A stretch of DNA of 64,000 nucleotides from Leucobacter insecticola (GTDB taxonomy: Bacteria > Actinomycetota > Actinomycetes > Actinomycetales > Microbacteriaceae): NCBI RefSeq assembly GCF_011382965.1, contig NZ_CP049934.1, forward strand, positions 1-64,000. The letters are read 5' to 3'. Position 1 is the first letter of the stretch, and every line of letters starts with the position of its first letter. Positions 28,315-37,643 of the stretch are shown in pieces. The notes under the pieces are model-generated. The model had not been told where the DNA came from. It saw only the letters and a list, made by a program, of their open reading frames with translations, and searched no databases. The translations under genes were made by a program, and so were the position numbers.

Positions 28315-29349
28315 GTGACCACCGACACTCCCGAACAGGATCACGGCACTCCGCAGCCCCTGCGCCCACTTGCGCTGAGCGGGGAGGCTCTCCTCACTGC
28401 GGCTCGCGAGCTCGTGCGAGTGGCGGAGGAACACGACGGGGTTTCCCCCGTTTCCGACCAGGCGATGCTCGCGGCGGCGCAGGGGGAACGGGTGCTGCGG
28501 GCGTTTGGGCGTGAGACTGCGAGCGGGGTGGTTTCGACTCGTTTCACTCGCTCAACCGGTGAGGGAGAGTCCCCTCGCTCAACCGGCGGGGCGGAGGATC
28601 CCGTCGCAATCGGCATCGTCGGCGACGGCGAGCTCGATCTCGTCGTACACCCGGATCATCGCGGGCACGGGATCGGATCGGCAGCCCTGAAGCAACTGCT
28701 GGCGCACGAACCCGGCACCCTTAAGGCCTGGGCTCACGGTGAAAACCCGGCCGCGGAAGCGCTCCTCACCCGCGCCGGTTTCGCGCCGGTCCGCTCGCTC
28801 TTCCGCATGGCGCTCGATCCCGCGCTACTGCCGCGAGATGGGCGGGATCCCGCAGCGCTCACGCCACCGGCAGGCTTCCAACTGCGCACCTTCACCGCCG
28901 GCAACCAGGCCGACATCGATGCCTGGGTAACCGTCAACGCTGCCGCCTTCGCCACGCACCCGGAACAGGGGCGCATCACGGCGGCAGACTTCCGTCTCGT
29001 CGCCGAAGAGCCCTGGTTCAACCCTGACGACCTCTTCTTGCTCGCGGCGCCAGGCGGCGCGCTCGCGGGATCCACCTGGATCAAGACTCTGCCCACGGAG
29101 CCCGAAACACCGCCGGAGACCGAGCTCTATGCAATCGGTATCCACCCGGACTACGCGGGTCACGGGCTCGGCCGCTTTTTGCTCGACGTCACCCTCGCGC
29201 GCATGGCCGAGCACCACCCGGGGCGGGTGACGCTCTACGTCGATGGCGAGAATGAGCGCGCCGTCAAGATGTATGAGGCGGCCGGATTCACCGTCGATTC
29301 GCGCAGTCGGCAGTGGGAACGGCAAGCTGGTGCCAGAATGGACTCATGA
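28315..29349 (+). CDS. mshD: Mycothiol synthase (two GNAT domains)
   Basis: Acetyl-CoA-dependent last step of mycothiol synthesis. Two GNAT domains: the first with LDLVVHPDHRGHGIGSAALK, the second with ELYAIGIHPDYAGHGLGRFL and VTLYVDGENERAVKMYEAAGF. About 344 residues, some 20-40 longer than usual. The extra length is a stretch near residues 72-92 (VVSTRFTRSTGEGESPRSTG) that is a translated copy of a dispersed DNA repeat, inserted in frame in domain 1. GTG at 28315 directly follows the glnR stop; the ppk gene overlaps its end (ATGA). Confidence 0.87.
   Translation: MTTDTPEQDHGTPQPLRPLALSGEALLTAARELVRVAEEHDGVSPVSDQAMLAAAQGERVLRAFGRETASGVVSTRFTRSTGEGESPRSTGGAEDPVAIGIVGDGELDLVVHPDHRGHGIGSAALKQLLAHEPGTLKAWAHGENPAAEALLTRAGFAPVRSLFRMALDPALLPRDGRDPAALTPPAGFQLRTFTAGNQADIDAWVTVNAAAFATHPEQGRITAADFRLVAEEPWFNPDDLFLLAAPGGALAGSTWIKTLPTEPETPPETELYAIGIHPDYAGHGLGRFLLDVTLARMAEHHPGRVTLYVDGENERAVKMYEAAGFTVDSRSRQWERQAGARMDS
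28529..28592. repeat. TTTCGACTC dispersed repeat, copy 2 (inside mshD)
   Basis: GGTTTCGACTCGTTTCACTC + GCTCAACCGG, followed by a second partial unit (CCTCGCTCAACCGGCGGGG). It keeps the mshD reading frame open. Confidence 0.75.
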
Positions 29350-31466
29350 GCACAGAGACCCGCGACGAGAGCCCCGGTCACGACAGCCTGCCCATCGATC
29401 GCTACATCGACCGCGAACTGAGCTGGCTCGCCTTCAATCAGCGGGTGCTCGAACTCGCTGAGGATCCGACGATCCCGCTACTTGAACGCGCCAACTATCT
29501 CGCAATCTTCGCATCCAATCTTGACGAGTTTTTCATGGTCCGCGTTGCGGGCCTGAAACGCCGCATCGTCACCGGGCTTGCCGTGCCGACCAACGTTGGG
29601 CGCGCACCAGCCGATGTGCTGGCCGACATCAACCGCACCGCCTACGAGTTGCAGCTGCGTCACGCGCGCTGTTTCGTGGAGCAGGTCCAGCCGGCGCTCG
29701 CGGAGGCGGGGGTCAAGATCGTCGACTGGGACGACCTTGACGACGCCGATCACGAGATCCTGAACAACTACTACCAGCAGCACATTTACCCGGTGCTGAT
29801 GCCGCTGGCCGTGGATCCCGCCCACCCCTTCCCGTATATTTCCGGGCGCGCGCTCAACCTGTCAATCCGGGTGCGCAACCCTGCGACCGACAAGATCGAG
29901 TTCGCGAGGCTCAAGGTTCCGCAAATGATCCCGCGCTATGTGCGGGTGGATCGGCGGGAGTCGGTTGACAACGTGCGGTTTATTCCGCTCGAGAACCTGA
30001 TCGCGAATCGCCTCGATGGCCTCTTTCCCGGCATGGAGGTCATGGATGACCACGTCTTCCGCGTCACTCGCAATGAGGATGTAGAGATCGAGGAGGACGA
30101 GACCGAGAACCTGATTCAGGCCCTTGAAAAGGAGCTCCTGCGCAGGCGTTTTGGCCCGCCGATCCGGCTCGAAATTTCTGATGACATGGACGAGGCGACC
30201 CTCGAACTGCTGGTGCGCGAGTTCGATATTGACGAGCAGCAGGTTTACACGCTGCCCTCGCCGCTCGATCTGAGCGGGCTGTTCGCGCTCACCGGGATCC
30301 AGCGACCCGATCTCAAGTTCCAGCCGCACATTCCGGTCACCCATCCAAAGTTCCGCACGAATTCGCCGAGCGACAAGCCCGACACCTTCGCCGCGATTTC
30401 GCGGCGTGAGGTGCTCGTGCACCACCCCTACGAGTCGTTCGCGACGAGCGTGCAGGCGTTTGTGGAGCAGGCCGCAGCCGATCCCGATGTGCTCGCGATC
30501 AAGCAGACGCTGTACCGCACCTCGGGCGACAGCCCCATCGTGGCGTCACTGATCGCGGCCGCGGAAGCCGGCAAGCAGGTGCTCGCACTCGTGGAGGTGA
30601 AGGCCCGCTTTGACGAAGAAGCGAACATCACCTGGGCGCGCAAGCTGGAGCAGGCCGGGGTCCACGTGGTCTACGGCATTGTGGGGTTGAAGACGCACTG
30701 CAAACTGGTGCAGGTGATCCGCGACGAGGGCGGCAAACTCAAGCACTACTGCCACATCGGCACGGGCAACTACAACCCCAAGACGAGCCGCATTTACGAA
30801 GACTTCGGGCTGTTTACCGCCTCGCCCGAGGTCGGCCGCGACGTTACCAAGCTCTTCAATGTGCTCTCCGGGTACGCGATTGAAACCAACTACGACCGGC
30901 TGCTGGTCGCTCCGTTGCAGTTGCGGGCGGGTCTGCTCGAGCGCATTGAGCGCGAAGCCTCGAACGCGCGGGCGGGGCTGCCGAGCGGCATCAAGCTCAA
31001 GGCGAACTCAATGGTCGACGAGGCCATCATCGACGCGCTGTATCTGGCGAGCCAGGCTGGCGTACCGATCGAGATCTGGGTGCGCGGGATCTGCTCGATC
31101 CGTGCCGGGGTGCCCGGGCTGTCCGAGAGCATTCAGGTGCGCTCCGTGCTCGGACGCTATCTGGAACACTCGCGGATCTACGCGTTCGAGAACAACGGCG
31201 CACCCGAGGTGTTTATTGGTTCGGCTGACCTGATGCACCGCAATCTTGACCGCCGGATCGAGGTACTCGTGCGGCTTTCCGACCGGGAACACCTCGCCCG
31301 CATCAGCCGGTTCTTTGAGTTCGCGTTCAGTGACGAGGTGTCATCCTGGCGGATGCTGCCGGACGGCACCTGGGAGCGCCGCGTGATCAGCGAGGAGGGC
31401 GAACCGCTCCCGGATCTGCAGGATCTGGTCATGGTCGACCGCACCGAAGCGCGGCGGGCGCGTTGA
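29346..31466 (+). CDS. ppk1: Polyphosphate kinase 1
   Basis: Reversibly transfers the terminal phosphate of ATP to polyphosphate. 706 residues with all four domains: N-terminal YIDRELSWLAFNQRVLELA, the middle domain, and two phospholipase-D-like catalytic halves; KTHCKLVQV near residue 450 holds the phosphorylated histidine and HYCHIGTGNYNPKTSRIYED follows. ATG 29346 overlaps the mshD stop. The neighbouring MutT1-like and pst genes fit a phosphate-storage block. Confidence 0.94.
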   Translation: MSTETRDESPGHDSLPIDRYIDRELSWLAFNQRVLELAEDPTIPLLERANYLAIFASNLDEFFMVRVAGLKRRIVTGLAVPTNVGRAPADVLADINRTAYELQLRHARCFVEQVQPALAEAGVKIVDWDDLDDADHEILNNYYQQHIYPVLMPLAVDPAHPFPYISGRALNLSIRVRNPATDKIEFARLKVPQMIPRYVRVDRRESVDNVRFIPLENLIANRLDGLFPGMEVMDDHVFRVTRNEDVEIEEDETENLIQALEKELLRRRFGPPIRLEISDDMDEATLELLVREFDIDEQQVYTLPSPLDLSGLFALTGIQRPDLKFQPHIPVTHPKFRTNSPSDKPDTFAAISRREVLVHHPYESFATSVQAFVEQAAADPDVLAIKQTLYRTSGDSPIVASLIAAAEAGKQVLALVEVKARFDEEANITWARKLEQAGVHVVYGIVGLKTHCKLVQVIRDEGGKLKHYCHIGTGNYNPKTSRIYEDFGLFTASPEVGRDVTKLFNVLSGYAIETNYDRLLVAPLQLRAGLLERIEREASNARAGLPSGIKLKANSMVDEAIIDALYLASQAGVPIEIWVRGICSIRAGVPGLSESIQVRSVLGRYLEHSRIYAFENNGAPEVFIGSADLMHRNLDRRIEVLVRLSDREHLARISRFFEFAFSDEVSSWRMLPDGTWERRVISEEGEPLPDLQDLVMVDRTEARRAR

Positions 31467-32416
31467 GCCGCGCCATTCTTGCCGCTGGCACGGTGTGCTG
31501 GCGGCGCGTTCCTAAGCCCGGCGGCGGATCCCGCGTCATGGTGCTGCTCCTTCACCGTACCAAGCAGCGAGACGTCTCGTTTCCGAAGGGGAAACTCGAT
31601 CCCGGTGAGAGCATGCCGCAGGCTGCGGTGCGCGAGACCAAGGAAGAGACGGGCCTGTCTGTTGCGCTCGGTTCAAATCTTGGCACGATCAGCTACCAAC
31701 TGAGCGGCGGCAGCACCAAAACTGTGCAGTACTGGGCAGCCGAGGTCACACCGAAAGCCGCGCTCGCTTCAACGTTCACCCCGAACTCGGAGGTGCAGGC
31801 ACTCGAGTGGGTGCCCATCGGTGAGGCCCGGAAACGCCTCAGCTACGATCCGGATCGCGAACTCTACGACGTCTTCCTGCAACTCGCCGAACACGATCTT
31901 CTTGAGACATTCTCAGTGACGCTGCTCCGGCACGCGAAGGCCGAGGCTCGGAGCGAGGAGTTCCCGCACGACCATCTGCGTCCGCTCGCCGCCGCCGGCG
32001 AAGACCAGGCCGAAACGCTCGTGCCGATCCTCGAAGCGTTTGGGCCGCGCCGGATCCTGTCCTCGACGGCGGTGCGCTGCCTCTCGACCGTGGAACCCCT
32101 CGCCGCCTCCCTGAGTAAGCATGTGCGTGCAACCCCCGAGCTGAGCCAAGATTTCTGGGATGCCGGAGATCTCGGCCAGCTGCGACGCCTCGTGGGGCGG
32201 ATCGTCGCCCGGGGAAAGAACGTGGTGCTGTGCAGTCACCGGCCGGTGCTCCCGGATCTGGTGCGCGAGCTGACGCTCGCGACGGGCAGCCTGCCGGGAA
32301 GCTATATCGAAAAGGCCGCCGCGTTGCCGCCAGCGGGGTTTTCGGTCTTCCATCTGTCACGCACCCGCCCGGGCGCCGGGATCCTGAGCGTGGAGACATA
32401 CCCGCTGAAGCACTAG
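31463..32416 (+). CDS. NUDIX hydrolase fused to histidine phosphatase (MutT1-like)
   Basis: A 317-residue two-domain enzyme like mycobacterial MutT1, which removes oxidised nucleotides (8-oxo-dGTP) and acts on dinucleotide polyphosphates. Residues 1-135 hold the Nudix box GKLDPGESMPQAAVRETKEE followed by TGL; residues 150-317 have the phosphatase signature LLRHAKAEAR and a later CSHRPVLPDLV with the second histidine. The TTG at 31463 overlaps the ppk1 stop (TTGA). Its TAG stop is part of the CTAG that flanks the second MITE. Confidence 0.88.
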   Translation: MSRAILAAGTVCWRRVPKPGGGSRVMVLLLHRTKQRDVSFPKGKLDPGESMPQAAVRETKEETGLSVALGSNLGTISYQLSGGSTKTVQYWAAEVTPKAALASTFTPNSEVQALEWVPIGEARKRLSYDPDRELYDVFLQLAEHDLLETFSVTLLRHAKAEARSEEFPHDHLRPLAAAGEDQAETLVPILEAFGPRRILSSTAVRCLSTVEPLAASLSKHVRATPELSQDFWDAGDLGQLRRLVGRIVARGKNVVLCSHRPVLPDLVRELTLATGSLPGSYIEKAAALPPAGFSVFHLSRTRPGAGILSVETYPLKH

Positions 32417-32579
32417 TGTCCTGTGTCGCAAGTTGCTTTGCAGATCCCGGTGCTCCGGTGGATGCAGCGCGAGGCGGAGGAGTGAGGCGATGCCGTTGCA
32501 TCGTCGAGTGACGACAACGACGCGATGCGCCGCCGGAGTGCCGGGATATGTGAAGCGAATTTGCGACACGGGGCACTAG
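32413..32579. mobile_element. 159-bp MITE-like element, copy 2, flanked by CTAG
   Basis: Element 32417-32575, inverted relative to copy 1 at 14694-14852 and differing at a single base that I can see. CTAG lies on both sides. The left CTAG contains the TAG stop of the MutT1-like gene; the right end is 30 bases from the PHO-box-like repeat of pstS. Confidence 0.85.
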
Positions 32580-32608
32580 ACCCTGCGCTGATCTCGCCGA
32601 CGCCCCTC

Positions 32609-32630
32609 GTTCACCTGCTGTTCACCCATT
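32609..32630 (+). promoter_or_regulatory. PHO-box-like direct repeat upstream of pstS
   Basis: Two adjacent 11-bp units, GTTCACCTGCT and GTTCACCCATT, match the GTTCACC direct repeats bound by PhoP in actinobacteria. Located 95 bases before the pstS start, which fits activation under phosphate starvation. Confidence 0.72.
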
Positions 32631-32724
32631 GGCAGACCTGCGGTCACGCAGCATGTCTAGCGTTGGTGGTGTGGTCATTTGAGGCCACTCAACACCTTCC
32701 GTTTTCAGATAGGAACGAATCCAA

Positions 32725-33819
32725 GTGAAGCTCTCAGCACTGACCAAGGTCGCAGCTCTCAGCGGCGTCGCAGTACTCACTCTCACTTCTTGCGCCGCCA
32801 ACGAATCGGGTTCAGGATCAGCCGATAGCGGATCCACGCTCTCAGGCAGCATTATTGGCGCGGGTGCCTCCTCGCAGGGCTCTGCTCAGGAAGCCTGGGT
32901 TGCCGGGTTCCAGACCGTCAACCCCGACGTCACCGTCAACTACGACCCCACCGGATCCGGTGCAGGCCGCGAAACCTTCCAGCAGGGCGCCAGCGCCTTC
33001 GCCGGATCCGACCGCCCCTTCAAAACCGAAGAGATCAAGGCCGGCCCCTTCGATTCCTGCGCGGCAGACAGCGGAATCGTCGAGTTCCCCGCATACATCT
33101 CCCCCATCGCGCTGATCTTCAACGTCGAGGGCGTCGACTCTCTGAAGCTTGACGCGGCCACGGTTGCGCAGATCTTCTCCGGCAAGATCACCAGCTGGGA
33201 CGATCCCGCGATCGCAGCCCAGAACAAGGACGCCAAGCTGCCCTCCCAGAACATCGTCGCGGTACACCGCTCCGATAAGTCCGGCACCACCGAGAACTTC
33301 ACCGACTACCTCGCCGCAGCGGCCCCCGCAGAGTGGGCACCGGGCGCGATCGAGGAGTGGCCGTCCGAGCTCGGCGGCGAAGCCGCACAGGGCACCTCCG
33401 GCGTGGTCGAGGCCGTCACCAACGGCGTCGGCACCATCGGGTACGCGGACGCCTCACGCGCCGGCGACCTCGCCACCGTCGAGATTAAGGTCGGTGACGA
33501 GTACGTCGCGTACTCGCCCGAGGCCGCTGCCGCTATCGTCGACGCTTCACCCATCGCAGGCGGACGCGGCGACCACGATCTCGCGATCGAAATCGACCGC
33601 ACCACTAGCGAAGCGGGCGTCTACCCCATCGTGCTCGTGAGCTACCTCGTCGGCTGCGAGAAGTACTCCGACGCCGCAAACGCTGAACTCGTCAAGGAGT
33701 ATTTCGGGTACATCGTCAGCGAAGCGGGCCAGGATCTCGCGGCCGAGGCTGCGGGCAGCGCCCCCATCTCAAGCACGCTGCGCGAAAAGGTACAGATCGC
33801 GATCGACGCGATCAGCTAG
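32725..33819 (+). CDS. pstS: Phosphate ABC transporter substrate-binding lipoprotein
   Basis: 364-residue phosphate-binding protein. Signal peptide ends in the lipobox TLTSC; after a Ser/Gly linker come the phosphate-binding elements GAGASSQGSAQEAWVAGFQ, DPTGSGAGRETFQQG and HRSDKSGTTENFTDYL. Anchored by lipid to the membrane, it passes phosphate to PstCA. GTG 32725 with AGGAA upstream. First gene of pstSCAB behind the PHO-box-like repeat. Confidence 0.94.
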   Translation: MKLSALTKVAALSGVAVLTLTSCAANESGSGSADSGSTLSGSIIGAGASSQGSAQEAWVAGFQTVNPDVTVNYDPTGSGAGRETFQQGASAFAGSDRPFKTEEIKAGPFDSCAADSGIVEFPAYISPIALIFNVEGVDSLKLDAATVAQIFSGKITSWDDPAIAAQNKDAKLPSQNIVAVHRSDKSGTTENFTDYLAAAAPAEWAPGAIEEWPSELGGEAAQGTSGVVEAVTNGVGTIGYADASRAGDLATVEIKVGDEYVAYSPEAAAAIVDASPIAGGRGDHDLAIEIDRTTSEAGVYPIVLVSYLVGCEKYSDAANAELVKEYFGYIVSEAGQDLAAEAAGSAPISSTLREKVQIAIDAIS

Positions 33820-33867
33820 TCGATCCCGCCGGTTGATCCGCACCCGACACCGAAGGAACCCCGTTCA

Positions 33868-34800
33868 TTGAGATCCACCACAGCGAAACCCGTGCTGAGC
33901 CTGGGAGACCGCGTATTCTCCCGCTCAGCCGTGTTCGCGGGCAGCATGATCCTCGTCACCCTCGCGGCTGTCGCGATCTTCTTGATCGCGCAAAGCCTGC
34001 CAGCGTTCTTCGCAAACGGTGACACGGCGAGCCTCCTGAAGAGCGACTTTTGGGCATATGTCGGTCCGCTCGTGTTTGGTACCGTGTGGGCCGCAACGCT
34101 CGCGCTGATCGTCGCCCTCCCGCTCTCGATCGGGATCGCCCTCTTCATCTCCCACTACGCGCCGCGAAAACTCGCGCAACTGCTCGGCTACATTGTCGAT
34201 CTCCTCGCCGCTGTGCCGAGCGTGGTGTTTGGCCTGTGGGGTATCGGGGTACTGTCGCCAGCCGTGCAGCCGGTGTACGCCTGGCTGAACGAGCACCTCG
34301 GCTGGATCCCGCTGTTTGGGGGCGTCGTCACCGGCACCGGCCGCACGATCCTCACTGCCGCGCTCGTGTTGGCGGTCATGATCCTGCCCATCATGACCGC
34401 CATCTGTCGCGAGGTGTTTTTGCAGGCCCCCGCGCTGCACGAGGAAGCCGCGCTCGCCCTCGGGGCGACACGGTGGGAGATGATTCGGATGGCGGTGCTC
34501 CCCTTCGGCCGTTCGGGAATCGTCTCGGCGGCCATGCTCGGCCTCGGGCGAGCGCTCGGCGAGACAATGGCCGTTGCCATGGTGCTCTCCGCCACCGGGA
34601 TCGTCAGTCTCAGGCTCCTCACTTCCGAGAACCCATCGACCATCGCGGCCAACATTGCGCTTTCGTTCCCCGAAGCCTATGGCGAAAACGTCAACGTACT
34701 GATCGCCACCGGGTTGATTCTCTTCATCGTCACGTTCCTGGTCAATGCCGTCGCACGCTGGATCGTGAGCCGACGCGCCGAATTTAGCGGAGCAAACTGA
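33868..34800 (+). CDS. pstC: Phosphate ABC transporter permease PstC
   Basis: 310 residues, six membrane helices; the permease EAA-type loop (EEAALALGATRWEMIRMAVLP) contacts PstB. Start TTG 33868 behind AAGGA at longish spacing. Overlaps pstA by one base (TGATG). Confidence 0.93.
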   Translation: MRSTTAKPVLSLGDRVFSRSAVFAGSMILVTLAAVAIFLIAQSLPAFFANGDTASLLKSDFWAYVGPLVFGTVWAATLALIVALPLSIGIALFISHYAPRKLAQLLGYIVDLLAAVPSVVFGLWGIGVLSPAVQPVYAWLNEHLGWIPLFGGVVTGTGRTILTAALVLAVMILPIMTAICREVFLQAPALHEEAALALGATRWEMIRMAVLPFGRSGIVSAAMLGLGRALGETMAVAMVLSATGIVSLRLLTSENPSTIAANIALSFPEAYGENVNVLIATGLILFIVTFLVNAVARWIVSRRAEFSGAN

Positions 34801-35882
34801 TGACCTCCATCACCGTTCGCACCCCCTCAGCGGGATCCACGCTTGCCGGCAATCGGCTGTCCCGCCGCACCCCCTGGCTGACGCTCGCGGCTAGCCTCGT
34901 CGCGGCATACCTCCTGTTCCTGCTCTTGTCGGCGGCCTCCGGCAACGGATTTTCCGTTGTTGGGGCGACGCTCGTGGGGCTTCTCGGGTATCTCACCGTC
35001 ATCACGTCGCTGTCGGCGGCGGTCGAGGGGCGACGCCAGGCGGTTGACCGGTTCATCACCGGCGTCGTCACCGGCGCGTTCCTGCTCGCGATGGTACCGC
35101 TCGTGTCGGTGGCGATCACGGTGATCGGCAATGGCATCGCCCGTTTCGACACCGAGTTCTTCAATTCGTCGATGCGCAACGTCACCGGCGAGGGCGGCGG
35201 TGCGCTACACGCCATGGTCGGCACGCTGCTCATTACCCTCGCCGCCACGATCATCTCCGTGCCCCTCGGGCTGATGACCTCGATCTACCTCGTAGAGTAC
35301 GGTCGCGGCCGCCTCGCCCGCACCATCACCTTTCTCGTCGACGTTATGACGGGTATCCCCTCGATCGTGGCTGGCCTGTTCGCCTACGCCCTGTTCGCGC
35401 TGTTCCTCGGCCCGGGAGTGCGGATGGGGATCGCGGGCGCCGTCGCTCTCTCGGTGCTGATGATCCCCGTGGTCGTCCGCTCAAGCGAGGAGATGCTGCG
35501 GCTCGTGCCGAACGAACTTCGGGAGGCGGCCTACGCGCTCGGCGTCCCGAAGTGGCGGACGATCCTGAAGGTCGTGTTGCCCACTTCGATCGCGGGAATC
35601 ACGACCGGGATCATGCTGGCGATCGCCCGCGTGATCGGCGAGACCGCGCCGCTGCTCATCACCGCCGGCTTCACGGCGTCGATGAATTACGATCTCTTCA
35701 ACGATCGCATGCAGTCCCTCCCGGTCTACGTCTACACGCAGTTCGCGAACCAGGGCAACCCGGCCTTCGCGTTCCTCGAGCGCGCCTGGGCCGCGGCACT
35801 CTTGCTGATTCTCATCGTCATGGCGCTGAACCTCCTCGCCCGCCTCATTGCCCGCTGGTTCGCCCCCAAGTCCGGCCGCTAA
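34800..35882 (+). CDS. pstA: Phosphate ABC transporter permease PstA
   Basis: 360 residues. About 75 residues longer at the N-terminus than the classic protein, carrying two further hydrophobic segments ([37 protein letters not shown]). The permease core follows: [20 protein letters not shown], and the ATPase-contact loop [21 protein letters not shown]. Together with PstC it forms the channel. Confidence 0.93.
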   Translation: MTSITVRTPSAGSTLAGNRLSRRTPWLTLAASLVAAYLLFLLLSAASGNGFSVVGATLVGLLGYLTVITSLSAAVEGRRQAVDRFITGVVTGAFLLAMVPLVSVAITVIGNGIARFDTEFFNSSMRNVTGEGGGALHAMVGTLLITLAATIISVPLGLMTSIYLVEYGRGRLARTITFLVDVMTGIPSIVAGLFAYALFALFLGPGVRMGIAGAVALSVLMIPVVVRSSEEMLRLVPNELREAAYALGVPKWRTILKVVLPTSIAGITTGIMLAIARVIGETAPLLITAGFTASMNYDLFNDRMQSLPVYVYTQFANQGNPAFAFLERAWAAALLLILIVMALNLLARLIARWFAPKSGR

Positions 35883-35908
35883 GCACCCCGCAACCCAGAA
35901 AGCACACC

Positions 35909-36688
35909 ATGTCGAAGCGCATCGAAGTCACAGACCTCAACGTGTACTACTCCAAGTTCCTCGCCGTCGAAGATGTCTCAATCAACATCGAGCCCCGCAG
36001 CGTCACCGCCTTCATCGGCCCCTCCGGCTGCGGTAAATCGACCTTCCTGCGCACCCTCAACCGCATGCACGAGGCGATCCCGGGCGCGCGAGTCGAGGGT
36101 GAGGTGTTGCTCGACGGCGAAGACCTCTACGCGCCGGGCGTGGATCCCGTGCTCGTGCGCCGGCAGGTCGGCATGGTGTTTCAGCGCCCGAACCCGTTCC
36201 CGACCATGTCGATCCGGGAGAACGTGCTCGCCGGTGTGCGCCTCAACAACCGCAAGATGTCGAAGAGCGACGCCGAGGAGCTCGTCGAGAGTTCCCTCGT
36301 CGGTGCGAACCTGTGGAACGAGGTCAAGGATCGCCTCGATAAGCCGGGATCCGGGCTCTCTGGCGGCCAGCAGCAGCGCCTGTGTATCGCCCGCGCCATC
36401 GCCGTCTCTCCCGAGGTGCTGCTGATGGATGAGCCGTGCTCCGCGCTCGATCCGATCTCCACGCTCGCGATCGAGGATCTCATCGACGAGCTGAAGCAGC
36501 AGTACACGATCGTGATCGTCACGCACAATATGCAGCAGGCCTCGCGGGTGTCGGATCGCACCGCGTTCTTCAACATCGCGGGCACCGGCAAACCGGGCAA
36601 GCTCATCGAGTACGGCGACACGAGCACGATCTTTTCGACGCCCTCGGTGCAGGCCACCGAGGACTACGTCTCCGGCCGTTTCGGGTAG
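35909..36688 (+). CDS. pstB: Phosphate ABC transporter ATPase
   Basis: 259-residue ATPase: Walker [10 protein letters not shown] near residue 36, Q-loop QRPNPFP, signature [14 protein letters not shown], Walker [14 protein letters not shown]-loop THNMQQA. The longer open frame back to 35552 is pstA sequence in another frame; the ATG at 35909 matches the family N-terminus. Confidence 0.95.
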   Translation: MSKRIEVTDLNVYYSKFLAVEDVSINIEPRSVTAFIGPSGCGKSTFLRTLNRMHEAIPGARVEGEVLLDGEDLYAPGVDPVLVRRQVGMVFQRPNPFPTMSIRENVLAGVRLNNRKMSKSDAEELVESSLVGANLWNEVKDRLDKPGSGLSGGQQQRLCIARAIAVSPEVLLMDEPCSALDPISTLAIEDLIDELKQQYTIVIVTHNMQQASRVSDRTAFFNIAGTGKPGKLIEYGDTSTIFSTPSVQATEDYVSGRFG

Positions 36689-36724
36689 ACACCGGCTCAG
36701 GGCAAGAAAAACCGAGCCGCAGAA

Positions 36725-36762
36725 CGCCTCTCGGCGGAAGGCCGCTCGAGGCGGCAGTTTTT
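36725..36762 (+). terminator. Rho-independent terminator after pstB
   Basis: GC-rich imperfect hairpin (CGCCTCTCGGCGG / CCGCTCGAGGCG) followed by GTTTTT, 36 bases after the pstB stop. Confidence 0.65.
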
Positions 36763-36838
36763 GGAGCCCGGGGTTACTGCGGCCCGGCGAGGCCAGTTTA
36801 GCGCAGCCGAGCAGGATCTTCCACGCATTTGTCGGACA

Positions 36839-37519
36839 CTACTCCAGCGTGCCGTTTCGCCAGCGCCGGGCTGCGGTGTGGAGTTCCTGGGCGAGGGTCG
36901 AGTAGCGCAGTGAACGCGTCGTGAGCAGCGCGGCATGCTGATCATTGTGTTCGTCACGCGCATCGGCGAGATCCGCGGCACCGAGCGACATGATCCGGCA
37001 GTAGCTCGCGGCACGTTCAAGGGCATCGCCGAGATCCCCAGTGAAGACGCCCCGCAAGATCGTGTCACACAGTTCGGTGATGGCCGCGGGCGTCGCAGGC
37101 TCAACCACGCCCGCAACAATGGGGTCGATCGTCACGGCCTCGCTCACGCCCCGACGGTACAGATCGGCAGTGGTCTCGGGATCCGCCCCCGCCACCCGCC
37201 GCAGCAGGTAGAGCCGCCACAACGCACCAGCGAGGGAGTGTTCGCTCTGCCTCGCCCACAACTCGGCAATATCGTTGATGCCATTCCCTTCGGCAAGTCG
37301 CACCACACGCTCCACAACGGCGGGGTCACTGCCCTCGCGCACACGATTCAGCAACGCCCACGAAGTCTCGTGCGCGATACGATGCGCGTCTCCGGGATCG
37401 CCTGCTCCGAGCAGCACGTCAAAGCTGTCGCTCGGGACCAAGATTGGGCTGCGGTGTTCTCTCGTCACAAGACTCCTCAGGGATTCGGCACTCGACTCGC
37501 TCGGCAGCCGACGCGGCAA
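36839..37519 (-). CDS. Conserved actinobacterial protein of unknown function
   Basis: A 226-residue, mostly helical cytoplasmic protein. Similar proteins next to pstB in Microbacteriaceae are sometimes named RNA polymerase beta subunit in databases (recollection), but I see no polymerase motif. Visible features: AHRIAHETSWALLNRVREGS, SLAGALWRLYLLRRVAGADP, ELCDTILRGVFTGDLGDALE. It converges on the pst operon. Function unknown. Confidence 0.68.
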   Translation of the reverse strand: MPRRLPSESSAESLRSLVTREHRSPILVPSDSFDVLLGAGDPGDAHRIAHETSWALLNRVREGSDPAVVERVVRLAEGNGINDIAELWARQSEHSLAGALWRLYLLRRVAGADPETTADLYRRGVSEAVTIDPIVAGVVEPATPAAITELCDTILRGVFTGDLGDALERAASYCRIMSLGAADLADARDEHNDQHAALLTTRSLRYSTLAQELHTAARRWRNGTLE

Positions 37520-37643
37520 GTATAGTGTGCCGCGCAGAGCAGCGCCGCACGACCGCGGCTCTCACACATCAGCCATTTGGTTGATCTGTGGTTCAATCTC
37601 TTCCGCGATGTTCCGCACCGCCAGGGCTGGTGAAGTGGATGTC

